A program made the translations under genes and the position numbers. Below the pieces are notes generated by a model, which had not been told where the DNA came from, made no database searches, and saw only the letters and a list, made by a program, of their open reading frames with translations. From positions 1-38,984 of the forward strand of contig QHNT01000058.1 of assembly GCA_003218515.1 (NCBI GenBank): a stretch of 38,984 bases of DNA, given 5' to 3'. This stretch comes from Verrucomicrobiota bacterium. GTDB taxonomy: Bacteria > Verrucomicrobiota > Verrucomicrobiia > Limisphaerales > AV2. This document shows, in pieces, positions 1 through 8,349 of this stretch. The number at the start of each line of letters is the position of its first letter. Position 1 is the first letter of the stretch.

Positions 1-1073
1 CGCACGATGGAATCGTCCACTATGATGACGCGCTTGCCCTTCACCAGCTCGCCGATGAGGTTGAGCTTCACGCGCACGTCGAAGTCGCGGATGAGTTGTG
101 ACGGCTGGAGGAAGCTTCGCCCGACATAGTGATTACGCACGAAGGCCATTTCGAACGGAATGTGGGATTCCTCTGAATAACCGAGCGCAGCGCAGTTGCC
201 GCTGTCGGGCACGGGCACGACAATGTCGGCGTCGATCGGATGTTCGCGCGCGAGTTGGCGGCCCATTTCCACCCGCGCCTCATAGACGTTCCGGTTGGCG
301 ATGGTGCTGTCGGGCCGGGCGAAATAGACATATTCGAAAATGCAGAACGCGCGGCGCGTCTGCTCGGGAAATGCCTGAATGCTTTTCAGGCCGTCCTGGT
401 TGATGATGACGATTTCGCCCGGCTCGACGTCGCGGACGAACCGGGCGTGAATCAGGTCGAAGGCGCAGGTCTCGCTGGCGAGCACCCAGCCGTCGCCCAT
501 CCGGCCGATGGACAACGGTCGAAATCCGTGCGGGTCGCGCACGCCGATGAGTTCCTGTTCCGTCATGATGACGAGTGAGTAAGCGCCTTCGATTCGCCGC
601 ACCGTCTGGACGAGGTTGTTTTCTTTGCCACCCAGTGTCGGTTGGGCCAGCAACATCAGGATGATTTCGCTGTCGACGGTGGTTTGAAACGGCAGTCCCT
701 TGGATTCGAGCGCATCGCGCAACTCGGCGGCGTTGGTCAAATTGCCGTTATGGGCGATGGCCAGCTGGCCTTTTGAGGAGTTGACGGTCATCGGCTGGGC
801 ATTGCTCAACTGGGAGGAACCCGTCGTCGAATAACGGGTATGCCCGACGGCCATTTCGCCGACGAGTGCGTGAAGTTTTTCGCTGTCAAAAATCTGCGAC
901 ACCAATCCCATGCCGACATGCTTGCGGAATTGCCTGCCGTCGCAGGTGACAATGCCCGCGCTTTCCTGGCCGCGATGTTGGAGGGCGTACAGGCCGTAGT
1001 ACGTCAACTCGGCGGCATTCCGGTGGCCGTAAATGCCGAACACGCCGCAGTAGTGTTTGGGGTAGTGCTGCAT
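1..1073 (-). CDS. purF: Amidophosphoribosyltransferase PurF (3' end beyond window)
   Basis: PurF makes 5-phosphoribosylamine from PRPP and glutamine, the first committed step of purine synthesis in the cytosol. The visible 357 codons start with a short propeptide (residues 1-8) before Cys9 of the CGVFGIYG motif, the N-terminal nucleophile of the class II glutaminase domain; GHTRYSTTG lies at residues 77-85. The frame runs off the left edge inside the phosphoribosyltransferase PRPP-binding motif (VDDSIV, ending at residue 357), so about the last 100-130 residues are missing from view. The ATG is fixed by an in-frame TGA three codons upstream. A fragment of a purL 3' end finishes one base before this ATG, which points to an ancestral purL-purF operon. 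The propeptide resembles that of the Bacillus-type enzyme. Identification is secure. Confidence 0.96.
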   Translation of the reverse strand, partial: MQHYPKHYCGVFGIYGHRNAAELTYYGLYALQHRGQESAGIVTCDGRQFRKHVGMGLVSQIFDSEKLHALVGEMAVGHTRYSTTGSSQLSNAQPMTVNSSKGQLAIAHNGNLTNAAELRDALESKGLPFQTTVDSEIILMLLAQPTLGGKENNLVQTVRRIEGAYSLVIMTEQELIGVRDPHGFRPLSIGRMGDGWVLASETCAFDLIHARFVRDVEPGEIVIINQDGLKSIQAFPEQTRRAFCIFEYVYFARPDSTIANRNVYEARVEMGRQLAREHPIDADIVVPVPDSGNCAALGYSEESHIPFEMAFVRNHYVGRSFLQPSQLIRDFDVRVKLNLIGELVKGKRVIIVDDSIV

Positions 1074-1074
1074 G

Positions 1075-1140
1075 CTACTTCATCGCTCGCGCGATGCCAT
1101 TCCACCAGATGTCGCGCAGTTCCCGCAAGTCCCAAGTCAA
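1075..1140 (-). pseudogene. purL: Remnant of a second purL 3' end abutting purF
   Basis: Read on the minus strand this stretch encodes a tail of the type LTWDLRELRDIWWNG followed by IARAMK and a TAG stop. It ends one base before the purF ATG. It matches the end of the full-length purL at 5432-5500 ([19 protein letters not shown]), with roughly 80-85% nucleotide identity over 60 bp by eye. An in-frame TAG lies immediately upstream of the matching part, after which the sequence becomes a palindromic repeat. It is therefore a tail without a gene. The simplest reading is that purL once ran straight into purF and that the RCC1 gene with its repeats was later placed between them. Confidence 0.8.
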
Positions 1141-1160
1141 CTATTCTGCCGGCTGGTGGC

Positions 1161-1177
1161 ACGGGCGTCTCGCCCGT
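1161..1177. repeat. Small palindrome ACGGGCG-TCT-CGCCCGT
   Basis: A perfect 7-bp stem with a 3-bp loop, just upstream of the purL remnant. The same style of hairpin (ACGGGCG...CGCCCGT) recurs at 1339-1382 and, as GGACGGGCA...TGCCCGTCC, inside purL at 5679-5699. It looks like a member of a dispersed palindrome family rather than a site specific to purF. Confidence 0.6.
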
Positions 1178-1211
1178 AGGTTTCTGCTCTAGAGCAAATT
1201 GAATAAAACTG

Positions 1212-1282
1212 TAGCCGCAAAAGAACGCAAAGAACACAAGGGAAACAAACATCTTTGCGATCTCTGTGTTCTTTTGCGGCTA
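1212..1282. repeat. Inverted-repeat element with perfect 15-bp arms (TAGCCGCAAAAGAAC)
   Basis: TAGCCGCAAAAGAAC at 1212-1226 is matched exactly in inverse at 1268-1282, around a 41-bp centre that is itself partly self-complementary (GCAAAGA...TCTTTGC). It fills most of the 1078-1440 gap between the purL remnant and the RCC1 gene. Apart from this and the hairpins at 1161-1177 and 1339-1382, I see no gene in that gap. Confidence 0.75.
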
Positions 1283-1338
1283 ATAGCGGCTACGCAATTT
1301 ATGAAAACGCTCCAGCAGCATGGACTCTTTCTGAAACA

Positions 1339-1382
1339 CACGGGCGTCCCACCCATCAGCTTCAACGGGCGGGACACCCGTG
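1339..1382. repeat. Hairpin element 61 bp after the RCC1 stop
   Basis: CACGGGCGTCCCACCC (1339-1354) and GGGCGGGACACCCGTG (1367-1382) pair at 14 of 16 positions; the two exceptions are G-T type. It lies downstream of the RCC1 gene end and could act as an intrinsic 3'-end structure, but there is no U-tract, so termination is only a guess. Confidence 0.55.
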
Positions 1383-1443
1383 CACCGGCCTTGCAAGAAA
1401 CTGAGATGCGAAGGCCTGTGCGCCGCCGGGTGAAGAGGTGCGG

Positions 1444-4400
1444 TCACGGACCTTCAACCGCTCTGTAGAAGCGGGCCGTGTTCGTTGCCGCGGTGTCGTC
1501 GAAGTCCAATGTCCCGGCGACAGGCGCGTGGCTGAGCACGGTTTCCCAGTCCGTCAGGTTTGTGGAAGCGAAGATGGTCACCGTGCCGGCGCCGGCCAGC
1601 CCCGCCAGCCGCAGGTGGGCGGTTCCGTTGGTAAAACTCAACGCGTCGGGCGTCGTCTCGAAACGCAGCGGCTCGCGAACGACCGTCACAGTTGTAATCG
1701 GACCTGCCAACGAAGCAGAGCCATTGCTGATGATGCAGCGATAATCGCCGGCCGCGGACAGTGGCACATTGGAAATGGTCAAGGTCGCGCTGGTCGCCCC
1801 TGGAATGTCTGTGCCCTTGTACTGCCATTGATAGCGAAGCGGCTGCGCGCCTGCCGCCAGCGCAGCCAGTTGCAATGTGCCGCCCGCCGTCACCGATCGC
1901 CGCGGAACAAATGACGTAACCGCGGGTTTGCCATCGCCGACAATCGCGAGATTATGGAACCAGCCGGAGGCGATGCCGACCACGTTGTTGAGCGCGGAAG
2001 GAACGTTTGTTTGTCCGTAAGAATTGTTTCCCCAGGTCACAAGTGTTCCGTCGCTCTTGAGCGCGAGGCACGTGTTGAACCCGGCGGCGACCGTCACAAT
2101 GCCTGAAAGTCCCGGCGGCGGCTGGATCAGACTCGAACCGCCTGTGCCCCAGGCGACCACCGTTCCGTCTGCTTTTAGCGCCATACTGTCCTCGTAACCC
2201 GCCGTAATGGCTACGACATCACCTAGGCCCGCCGGCACGTTGGTTTGTCCGCTGAAATTCTGTCCCCAGGCCACGACCGTGCCGTCCTCCCTCAAAGCGA
2301 GCGAATGAAAACTCCCGGCAGCGATCGCGACCACATTGGAAAGACCCACAATTTGATCCGGCCTCGCGTAGTTCGTGTCGCCCCACGCGACCACGCTCCC
2401 GTCCGCCGTCAACGCCAGAGAGTGAAACTCTCCGGCTGCGACCGCCACCGCTTTGGCCAGTCCAGCCGGCACATTGGTTTGTCCGGAGAAATTTTCACCC
2501 CACGCTGTTACCGAGCCGTCTTCCAGCAGAGAAACGATGTGATAAGCGCCGGCGGCGATGGCGGTGCAACGAGTGAGATTGGCCGGCACGCTCACGCTGA
2601 GTAAATCTCCCCAGTCAATCACTGAACCGTCGGCCGACCGAGCCGCGCTGAAGTCGGCGCCGGCGGAGACTTGCACGGGATTGGTCACGCCAGCCGGTAT
2701 CCAGGTCTGTTCGCCGGCGTTATTGCCCCACGCAACGATCGGACCGAGCGTTACGGTTGCCACCTCGCTGGTCACGCTGCCGTGACGGTTCGTGACCATC
2801 ACCCGATAACCGGCTGCGTCTGCCGCGCTGGCGCTGTTGATCAAAAAGTCTGAATTCGTCGCGTCTGGCACATCAACGCCATCGCGTTGCCACTGATACA
2901 AAAGCGGCGGTGTGCCGCTGACGGTGCAGGTCAACTCCAGGCTCGCGCCTGGAAGAACGGTGCGGCCACGTGGCGGCAGCGAGATGCACGACGCGCTGTC
3001 GCCGACCAGAGCCACGTTGAAGAAACCGCCTGCGGAGATTTGTGTGACGTTGGTCAATCCGGCGGGAATTGCCGACGAGCCGTAGTTGTCCTGGCCCCAG
3101 ATAACCACCGTCCCATCGCTGCGAAGGGCCGCGCTGCGGTTTTCATTGGCGGCCACTGCGACCGCGTTGGTTAAGTCAACTGGCACGTTCGTCTGGCCGC
3201 TCGCATTCCAGCCCCAGGCGACCACGGTTCCGTCATTCTTTAAAGCCAGCGTGTGTTCGTTGCCTGCTGCAATGGCCACAACGTTGGATAACCCGGCGGG
3301 AACGTTGGTCTCACCGGCGAAGTTTTCGCCCCACGCCACGACCGTCCCGTCATTTTTCAAAGCCACTGCGTGCGTGTCGCCGGCGGCGATGGCGGTGATG
3401 CCAGACAGCCCCGAAGGTGGCAGTTTAGGACCCAAAGGCCGGAATAGGTCTCCCCATGCCGTCACCGTTCCATTGGATAAGAGGGCCAGGCTGTATTCGT
3501 TGCCGGCCGCAAGGGCTTTGACGCCGGTTGGAAGAAAAGCTGGATGGCTCACCGAGGAAGAAAAGCCGCCCCAGACAACCACGGTTCCGTCGTTTCGCAG
3601 CGCCACGCTGTGCAATCCGCCAGCCGCGACTGCGATAATGTTGGTCGCACTGGGTGGCACGTTGGTCTGGCCGTAACGATTGCTGCCCCAGGCAACGATG
3701 CCTCCGTCTTCGAGCAGTGCGAGCAAATGCCCGCCGCCGGCGCTGACAGCTTTCACGTCGGTAAGACCGGCGGGAACATTGGCCTGACCGCTGCCATTCA
3801 CGCCCCATACAGCAAGGCTAAGTCGCTGGCGGACCGTCACTGAGGCGACCTGATTGGTTATTGAACCGAAATCATTGCTGACCACGACCGAATAGGAACC
3901 GGCATTGTCAGGCTGCACATCGGAAAGCGACAGCGCGGCGTTGGTCGCGCCTGCAATGTCAACGCCGTTGAACTGCCACTGAAAAGTCAGCGGCGCAGCG
4001 CCGACGGTCATCGCCATCAGATTGAAAGCGCCTCCTTGCACAACGTCGCGATCCAGCGAGCGCCCGACCGGCGTCGGCGCGCCGGTGCCTTCCAACGCGA
4101 GCGAGAATACGGAACCGCCCGCCGGGACATTGGTCTGGCCTGAACTGTTGCTGCCCCAGGCTACGACCGTGCCGTCATCACGCAAAGCCAGACTGTGCAG
4201 ATCGCCGGCGGCGATGGCAACGACGTTGGAAAGACCGGATGGCACGGCGCACTGCTTCTCGGTGTTGCGTCCCCAGGCTTTCACCTGGCCGCTCTTGAGC
4301 AGCGCGAGACCATGTGAACCTCCGCAGGCAATCGCAATGACACTGGACAGAGTTGAGGCTGCTGACACTTCAGAGTAGGCATTGTTCCCCCACGCCCTCA

Positions 4401-5103
4401 CCGTGCCATCGCTCCGCAAGGCGGCGCAGAAGTCGCCGCCGACACTTAAGGAAATGGCGTTGGTCAAACTCGGCGGAACATTGGTCTGCTGGAACGTGTT
4501 GTTGCCCCAGACAACGGCCGTGCCGTCCGCGCGCAACACGCCTGCATTGTTGCGCCGGGCGGAAACAGCGATGACGTTGCTTAATCCGGCGGGCACGTTA
4601 GTCACGCTGGAACTGAGGCCCCAACAGGCGACGGCGCCGTCCGGCCTCAAGCCCAATCCGTGGTTGTCGCCGGCAGCGATGGCAACCGCGTTCGTCAAAG
4701 CCAGTGGCAACAATAGCTGGGATGGTGTATTGGGGCCGATGTTTGTGGCGCCCCACGCGAGAATGTTGCCGAGCAGCAGCGAAGCAGGCGCGCTGGTGAC
4801 GCTGTCGGAAACGTTCGTGACGATCACCTGATAATCGCCCGCGTCAGTCGGCGCCACATTGGTGAGCGTGAAACTCGCGTTGGTTGCCTTCAAAATATCC
4901 GCGCCGTTGAACTGCCACTGGTAGCGCAACGCCGAGCCGCTTGCCTGGACGCTGAAAACAGCTTTCATCCCCGGCGCCACGTTCAGGCTTTGCGGAGGTT
5001 TGGTGATCGTGGGGGCCTGGGCGAGCAACTCCGATGGATAAAGAGCGGTAAAACCGCAAATGACCGGCGCGACACACCACCTCCACACATTCCTGCGTTT
5101 CAT
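1444..5103 (-). CDS. Large secreted RCC1-repeat / Ig-like domain protein
   Basis: Start ATG at 5103 is preferred: AAAAAGGAGG at 5116-5125 stands 12 bp before it. The in-frame ATG at 5136 would add 11 residues upstream of that ribosome site. A signal peptide (MKRRNVWRW, hydrophobic stretch, ending ...LLAQA) is followed by a modular array. An Ig-like domain (WQFNGADI, DAGDYQVIVTN) is followed by a block of RCC1-type repeats (VVAWGSNSSGQTNVPAG, VVAIAAGDLHSLAL). This Ig plus RCC1 unit occurs three times, then comes a fourth Ig-like domain and a ~70-residue beta-rich C-terminal module. The architecture Ig-RCC1-Ig-RCC1-Ig-RCC1-Ig is common in Verrucomicrobiota secretomes. RCC1 blades form a beta-propeller, usually for protein binding; no enzymatic motif is visible. 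It sits between purL and purF, an odd place for it, and is probably an insertion. Function unknown; likely extracellular adhesion or binding. Confidence 0.9.
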   Translation of the reverse strand: MKRRNVWRWCVAPVICGFTALYPSELLAQAPTITKPPQSLNVAPGMKAVFSVQASGSALRYQWQFNGADILKATNASFTLTNVAPTDAGDYQVIVTNVSDSVTSAPASLLLGNILAWGATNIGPNTPSQLLLPLALTNAVAIAAGDNHGLGLRPDGAVACWGLSSSVTNVPAGLSNVIAVSARRNNAGVLRADGTAVVWGNNTFQQTNVPPSLTNAISLSVGGDFCAALRSDGTVRAWGNNAYSEVSAASTLSSVIAIACGGSHGLALLKSGQVKAWGRNTEKQCAVPSGLSNVVAIAAGDLHSLALRDDGTVVAWGSNSSGQTNVPAGGSVFSLALEGTGAPTPVGRSLDRDVVQGGAFNLMAMTVGAAPLTFQWQFNGVDIAGATNAALSLSDVQPDNAGSYSVVVSNDFGSITNQVASVTVRQRLSLAVWGVNGSGQANVPAGLTDVKAVSAGGGHLLALLEDGGIVAWGSNRYGQTNVPPSATNIIAVAAGGLHSVALRNDGTVVVWGGFSSSVSHPAFLPTGVKALAAGNEYSLALLSNGTVTAWGDLFRPLGPKLPPSGLSGITAIAAGDTHAVALKNDGTVVAWGENFAGETNVPAGLSNVVAIAAGNEHTLALKNDGTVVAWGWNASGQTNVPVDLTNAVAVAANENRSAALRSDGTVVIWGQDNYGSSAIPAGLTNVTQISAGGFFNVALVGDSASCISLPPRGRTVLPGASLELTCTVSGTPPLLYQWQRDGVDVPDATNSDFLINSASAADAAGYRVMVTNRHGSVTSEVATVTLGPIVAWGNNAGEQTWIPAGVTNPVQVSAGADFSAARSADGSVIDWGDLLSVSVPANLTRCTAIAAGAYHIVSLLEDGSVTAWGENFSGQTNVPAGLAKAVAVAAGEFHSLALTADGSVVAWGDTNYARPDQIVGLSNVVAIAAGSFHSLALREDGTVVAWGQNFSGQTNVPAGLGDVVAITAGYEDSMALKADGTVVAWGTGGSSLIQPPPGLSGIVTVAAGFNTCLALKSDGTLVTWGNNSYGQTNVPSALNNVVGIASGWFHNLAIVGDGKPAVTSFVPRRSVTAGGTLQLAALAAGAQPLRYQWQYKGTDIPGATSATLTISNVPLSAAGDYRCIISNGSASLAGPITTVTVVREPLRFETTPDALSFTNGTAHLRLAGLAGAGTVTIFASTNLTDWETVLSHAPVAGTLDFDDTAATNTARFYRAVEGP

Positions 5104-5115
5104 ACCGGAGAACGA

Positions 5116-5125
5116 CCTCCTTTTT
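5116..5125 (-). promoter_or_regulatory. Strong ribosome binding site of the RCC1 gene
   Basis: On the minus strand AAAAAGGAGG lies 12 bp before the ATG at 5103. It falls between the two candidate starts (5136 and 5103), so it decides in favour of 5103. Confidence 0.65.
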
Positions 5126-5214
5126 CGATTTAACATTGACTTCTAGCGCGCGCGAGCCTAGGCGCTGAGTCGCCCAAAATCAAGAATTTTTTCAAAAACG
5201 GGCTGAGGACGCCC

Positions 5215-5376
5215 AGGGCCATTGACAAAGTTCGCACAAGTGGTTGCGCAGCCGCAGCCGGTTAACAACCGGCGATACAGCAGACTGCCAGTCTGCGCTA
5301 CGCTGTAGCGCCGATTGTCAATCGGCTGTATCGCGGACTGGCAGTCCGCAGGAGTCAGCACTTTGTCAATGGCCCT
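5215..5376. mobile_element. 162-bp MITE-like element with perfect 17-bp terminal inverted repeats
   Basis: AGGGCCATTGACAAAGT at 5215-5231 is repeated exactly in inverse at 5360-5376. The interior is a row of hairpins: GCAGACT-GCC-AGTCTGC (5280-5296), GCCGATT-GTC-AATCGGC (5310-5326) and GCGGACTG-GCAGTCCGC (5333-5349). No open frame of interest lies inside. It lies in the 5137-5431 gap between purL and the RCC1 gene, which holds nothing else I can name. Near-matching GAGGACGCCC / GAGAACGCCG flanks might be a worn target duplication, but that is weak. Confidence 0.7.
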
Positions 5377-5431
5377 TTGAGAACGCCGCCATTGTGCCGA
5401 AGTTGGAGCGGATTGCTGCGTTCTCAACGGG

Positions 5432-7435
5432 TCAACGCATCGCCCGCGCGATGCTATTCCACCAGAGGTCGTGCAGTTCCGCGAGTTCCCAAGCCAATTC
5501 ACCGTTCGCGGTCTTGATTTGCAGTTTCGAACCGCCGGTCACGCCCAGCTTTGCGGCAGGGATTTCCAGAATTTTTGCCTGGGCCAGCACTTTGCCGGCG
5601 TTGTGGGACGCAACCGAAATCACGATGCGGCCTTGCGTCTCGCCAAACAACAGGGCGTCGAGACGTATAGTAATAGTAGGACGGGCATCCTGCCCGTCCG
5701 CCTGCCCACCCCAGGTCTTGGAAGGGCCTGGAGACAGGCCGGAAGCCTGCACCAAATCCACGTCCGCCCCGATCAGTCGCGGCGTGTCGCGCGCGACGAG
5801 CCGGGAGATGCAGCATTCGGCGAGCGCCACGGCGAGACCGCCTTCGCCGCAATCATGCGCGCTCTTGACTGCGCCGGACTGGATCCAGCCGCGCAATGCA
5901 TCGTGCAGCGTTTTTTCCTTGACCAGATCACATCGCGGCGGCGTGCCGGTCTTTAAGCCGTGAATCGTTTTCAGGTAAGCCGAGCCGCCCAGGCCGAGCA
6001 GGGGATCGTTTGCATCCACGACGTCGCCGAGCAGAATAATCACGTCGCCTTCGTCCTTGAACCATTGCGTGGTGATGTGTTCCTGTTTTTCGATGATGCC
6101 GACCATCGCGACCGTTGGCGTTGGATCAATCGCGCCGTCAGGACTTTGGTTGTAAAGGCTGACGTTGCCGCCTGTGACGGGAGCGTTGAACACGCGACAC
6201 GCTTCGGCGAGGCCGCGCACGGATTCCTTGAGCTGCCAGAAAATCTCCGGGTTGTACGGATTGCCGAAGTTGAGGTTGTCGGTCGTGCCGAGCGGTGTCG
6301 CCCCGGCGCAGGCGAGATTTCGTGCGGCCTCGGCGACGGCGATTTTGCAGCCTTCATAGGGATCGAGATAAACGTAAGCCGCGTTACAATCCACCGTCAG
6401 CGCGAGGAATTTTTCCGGGAGCGCGCCCGCCTCGGGCGCAGCCGACGGCGCCTCGCCGTCGGCCTTTGCGGTTGTCGAGACGTCAACCGTCGCACGCGGG
6501 CCGCGTGCGCTCCCCAGACCGGGAAGACTGTCTTCCTTGATCCGTACTACTGCCGCGTCCGAGCCGGGATTCACCACAGCGCCATCCCGCACCATGTGGT
6601 CGTATTGGCGATACACCCAGTTCTTCGAGGCGATGGTGGGCCAGGCGAGCAGTTTTCGGAGATCGGAAATGGGGTCTTGGGTCTGGGGGATTGACTCCAG
6701 ACGAAATGCGCGGATTTCCTTCAGATACGCCGGCTCGCGCGATTCGCGATAATAAACCGGCGCCTCATTCGCCAGCATGTTCGCGGGAATGTCGGCGACC
6801 ACTTTGCCGTGATCTTTCACCATCATGCGGCCGGTGGCGGTGACCTGACCGATCTCCGCCCACGGCAAATCCCACTTGTCGAAAATCCGCTTTACCTCCT
6901 CCTCGCGTCCTTTATGGACGATGAGGAGCATCCGCTCCTGCGACTCGCTGAGCATGATTTCGTAGGGCGTCATGTTCGAGGCGCGTTGCGGAACCTTGCT
7001 CAATTCTATCTCGATTCCTGTCCCGGCGCGCGCCGCAGTCTCGCAGGTGGAACAGGTCAAGCCGGCCGCGCCCATGTCCTGAATCCCCGCGACCGCGCCC
7101 GTGGCGAGGAGTTCGAGGCAGGCCTCGAGCACGAGCTTTTCCATGAACGGATCGCCGACCTGCACGGCGCCGCGCTGTTGCTCGGCCGATGCTTCACTCA
7201 AATCCTGAGAGGCGAACGCCGCGCCCGCGAGACCATCGCGTCCGGTCGGGGGGCCGACGTAGAAAACAGGATTGCCGATGCCTTGAGCTTTGCCGCGGGC
7301 GATTTGTTCGTGGCGCAGCACACCAAGGCAAAGCGCATTCACGAGCGGATTGCCCTCGTAGCATTTGTCAAAATAAACCTCACCCGCGATGGTTGGGATG
7401 CCAAAGCAATTGCCGTAATGGGCAATGCCCGCCAC
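5432..7435 (-). CDS. purL: PurL, 3' part (FGAM synthase subunit II), out of frame with its 5' part
   Basis: This frame carries about 80% of the small-type PurL that works with PurS and PurQ to turn FGAR, glutamine and ATP into FGAM. PurL sense begins slightly upstream of the GTG at 7435 with [17 protein letters not shown]. It continues through GGEVYF-type ATP-site sequence, [20 protein letters not shown] and [10 protein letters not shown], and a second AIRS-like half with [16 protein letters not shown] and [15 protein letters not shown]. The C-terminus is [14 protein letters not shown]. The frame is open upstream to 7621 but the N-terminal 137 residues lie in another frame (7339-8064). Joining them needs a net shift of one base (or two the other way) in 7436-7621. 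Two further repeat insertions, 6417-6514 and ~5664-5748, are read through in frame, adding residues that other PurLs lack. Either a recent break, a sequencing error or recoding; the retained frame elsewhere argues against long decay. Confidence 0.9.
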   Translation of the reverse strand: MAGIAHYGNCFGIPTIAGEVYFDKCYEGNPLVNALCLGVLRHEQIARGKAQGIGNPVFYVGPPTGRDGLAGAAFASQDLSEASAEQQRGAVQVGDPFMEKLVLEACLELLATGAVAGIQDMGAAGLTCSTCETAARAGTGIEIELSKVPQRASNMTPYEIMLSESQERMLLIVHKGREEEVKRIFDKWDLPWAEIGQVTATGRMMVKDHGKVVADIPANMLANEAPVYYRESREPAYLKEIRAFRLESIPQTQDPISDLRKLLAWPTIASKNWVYRQYDHMVRDGAVVNPGSDAAVVRIKEDSLPGLGSARGPRATVDVSTTAKADGEAPSAAPEAGALPEKFLALTVDCNAAYVYLDPYEGCKIAVAEAARNLACAGATPLGTTDNLNFGNPYNPEIFWQLKESVRGLAEACRVFNAPVTGGNVSLYNQSPDGAIDPTPTVAMVGIIEKQEHITTQWFKDEGDVIILLGDVVDANDPLLGLGGSAYLKTIHGLKTGTPPRCDLVKEKTLHDALRGWIQSGAVKSAHDCGEGGLAVALAECCISRLVARDTPRLIGADVDLVQASGLSPGPSKTWGGQADGQDARPTITIRLDALLFGETQGRIVISVASHNAGKVLAQAKILEIPAAKLGVTGGSKLQIKTANGELAWELAELHDLWWNSIARAMR
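5664..5748 (-). repeat. Repeat insertion 3 in purL (in frame)
   Basis: Between residues reading GADVDLV and RLDALLFGE the gene encodes ~28 extra residues ([20 protein letters not shown] and neighbours) that small PurLs lack. The DNA carries a perfect 9-bp stem GGACGGGCA-TCC-TGCCCGTCC at 5679-5699 and a second weaker stem near 5724-5740. The insertion keeps the reading frame. Confidence 0.7.
6417..6514. repeat. Repeat insertion 2 in purL: 98-bp triple-hairpin element (in frame)
   Basis: Bounded by GGGAGCGC (6417-6424) and its exact inverse GCGCTCCC (6507-6514). It contains three perfect hairpins: GCGCCCG...CGGGCGC (6423-6439), GCCGACGGCG...CGCCGTCGGC (6441-6463) and CGCACGCGG...CCGCGTGCG (6491-6509). 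In PurL it separates VVRIKEDS from [14 protein letters not shown], where other PurLs have only a few residues. It adds a low-complexity Ala/Gly/Pro-rich peptide and keeps the frame. Confidence 0.8.
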
Positions 7436-8064
7436 GACGCCCGCGAAGAGCCGACGATTATTTGCGATTGGCGATTGGCGATTGGCGATTTTCCAGTCAG
7501 CGTCTTCAGCGACGGTTGGCTCGCCCTCACCCCGGCCCTCTCCCCCAGGGAGAGGGTGATTACCGACCGCCGCCGTTGCAGAATTCGTTCCACCTTCCCC
7601 GCCACGGTCTCCCTCGCGCTCTCAGCAGGGAGAAGGCCAACTGGGCCGTCTTCGGTAATCGGCCCGAATCGAAGCGAGTTGAGCGCGCAAATCGGCCGCG
7701 CGCCCATCGTGAAAATGTCGCGGAGGATGCCGCCGACGCCCGTGGCCGCGCCCTGGAACGGTTCGATCGCACTCGGGTGATTGTGCGACTCGATTTTGAA
7801 GGCGACGGCCAGGCCATCCCCGATGTCGATGACGCCGGCGTTTTCTTCCCCCGCGCCGACGAGGATTTTCTTCGACTTGGTCGGGAAGGTATTGAGCAGC
7901 GGACGGGTGTTTTTGTAGGAACAATGCTCGCTCCACATCACCGAGAAGATGCCCAACTCGGTGTAGTTTGGTTCGCGGCCGAGGATTTCCTTGATGCGCG
8001 TGAATTCGTCAGGCGTCAGGTTATGTTTCAGGACCAACTCGGGAGTAATCGCTGGCTCGGTCAT
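7339..8064 (-). CDS. purL: PurL, 5' part (N-terminal 137 residues genuine)
   Basis: The frame starts at the ATG at 8064 and encodes the conserved PurL N-terminus. It has the helical linker with [20 protein letters not shown], then [29 protein letters not shown] with the ATP/FGAR-site histidine region, and [20 protein letters not shown]. At residue ~137 (FGPIT) similarity to PurL stops and the frame enters repeat DNA (7460-7653). The rest of this ORF, to 7339, is not PurL; it overlaps the true continuation in another frame. An upstream in-frame extension to 8133 is not supported. The two parts together would give a protein of about the size of small PurL plus inserts. Confidence 0.88.
   Translation of the reverse strand: MTEPAITPELVLKHNLTPDEFTRIKEILGREPNYTELGIFSVMWSEHCSYKNTRPLLNTFPTKSKKILVGAGEENAGVIDIGDGLAVAFKIESHNHPSAIEPFQGAATGVGGILRDIFTMGARPICALNSLRFGPITEDGPVGLLPAESARETVAGKVERILQRRRSVITLSLGERAGVRASQPSLKTLTGKSPIANRQSQIIVGSSRASWRALPITAIALASQPSRVRFILTNATRAIRS
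7460..7653. repeat. Repeat insertion 1 in purL (composite, frame-breaking)
   Basis: About 194 bp separate the codons for FGPIT from those for RRLFAGVV, which are almost adjacent in other PurLs. The composite contains a heptamer array GCGATTG x4 (7464-7491, last unit GCGATTT), a copy of the CTCTCCC/GGGAGAGG element (7523-7556), and a 9-bp inverted repeat GATTACCGA (7558-7566) / TCGGTAATC (7652-7660) enclosing another ~85 bp. The frame before and after differs, unlike the other two purL insertions. The exact junctions are estimated from the protein. Confidence 0.72.
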
Positions 8065-8240
8065 TGAACAAGTCGGATTTCGACAACGCAAACGCCCGCA
8101 GCGCATTCCCCGCGGACGGCATGAACCTACCAAGAGACCGCCTCAACGCGAGTTGTTTTTGGAAAATTCAGGAGCAGGTGAGGGGAGGTTCGCGGACAGT
8201 TTCCACGATCTTGCAACCACGCATTGGGTCCGTGAACTAC

Positions 8241-8302
8241 CCCCTCACCCGACCTCCGGCCACCCTCTCCCCATCGGATGGGGAGAGGGAAGAGGCGAGG
8301 GG
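8241..8302. repeat. CTCACCC/CTCTCCCC palindromic element, copy 2
   Basis: CCCCTCACCC opens and GGCGAGGGG closes an imperfect long hairpin whose centre is CCTCTCCCCATC-GGATGGGGAGAGG, a near-perfect stem. Related copies lie at 7523-7556, 10001-10072, 13891-13925 and 32194-32230. Confidence 0.75.
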
Positions 8303-8349
8303 CCGCCTAACGCGGATATTTCATGCTCCGCATAAAATCACGACAGCCT

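Noticed and set aside
1438-1914. Plus-strand ORFs opposite the RCC1 gene
   Set aside because: Shadow frames of a repetitive G+C-rich gene; no start signals, Arg/Ala-rich composition.
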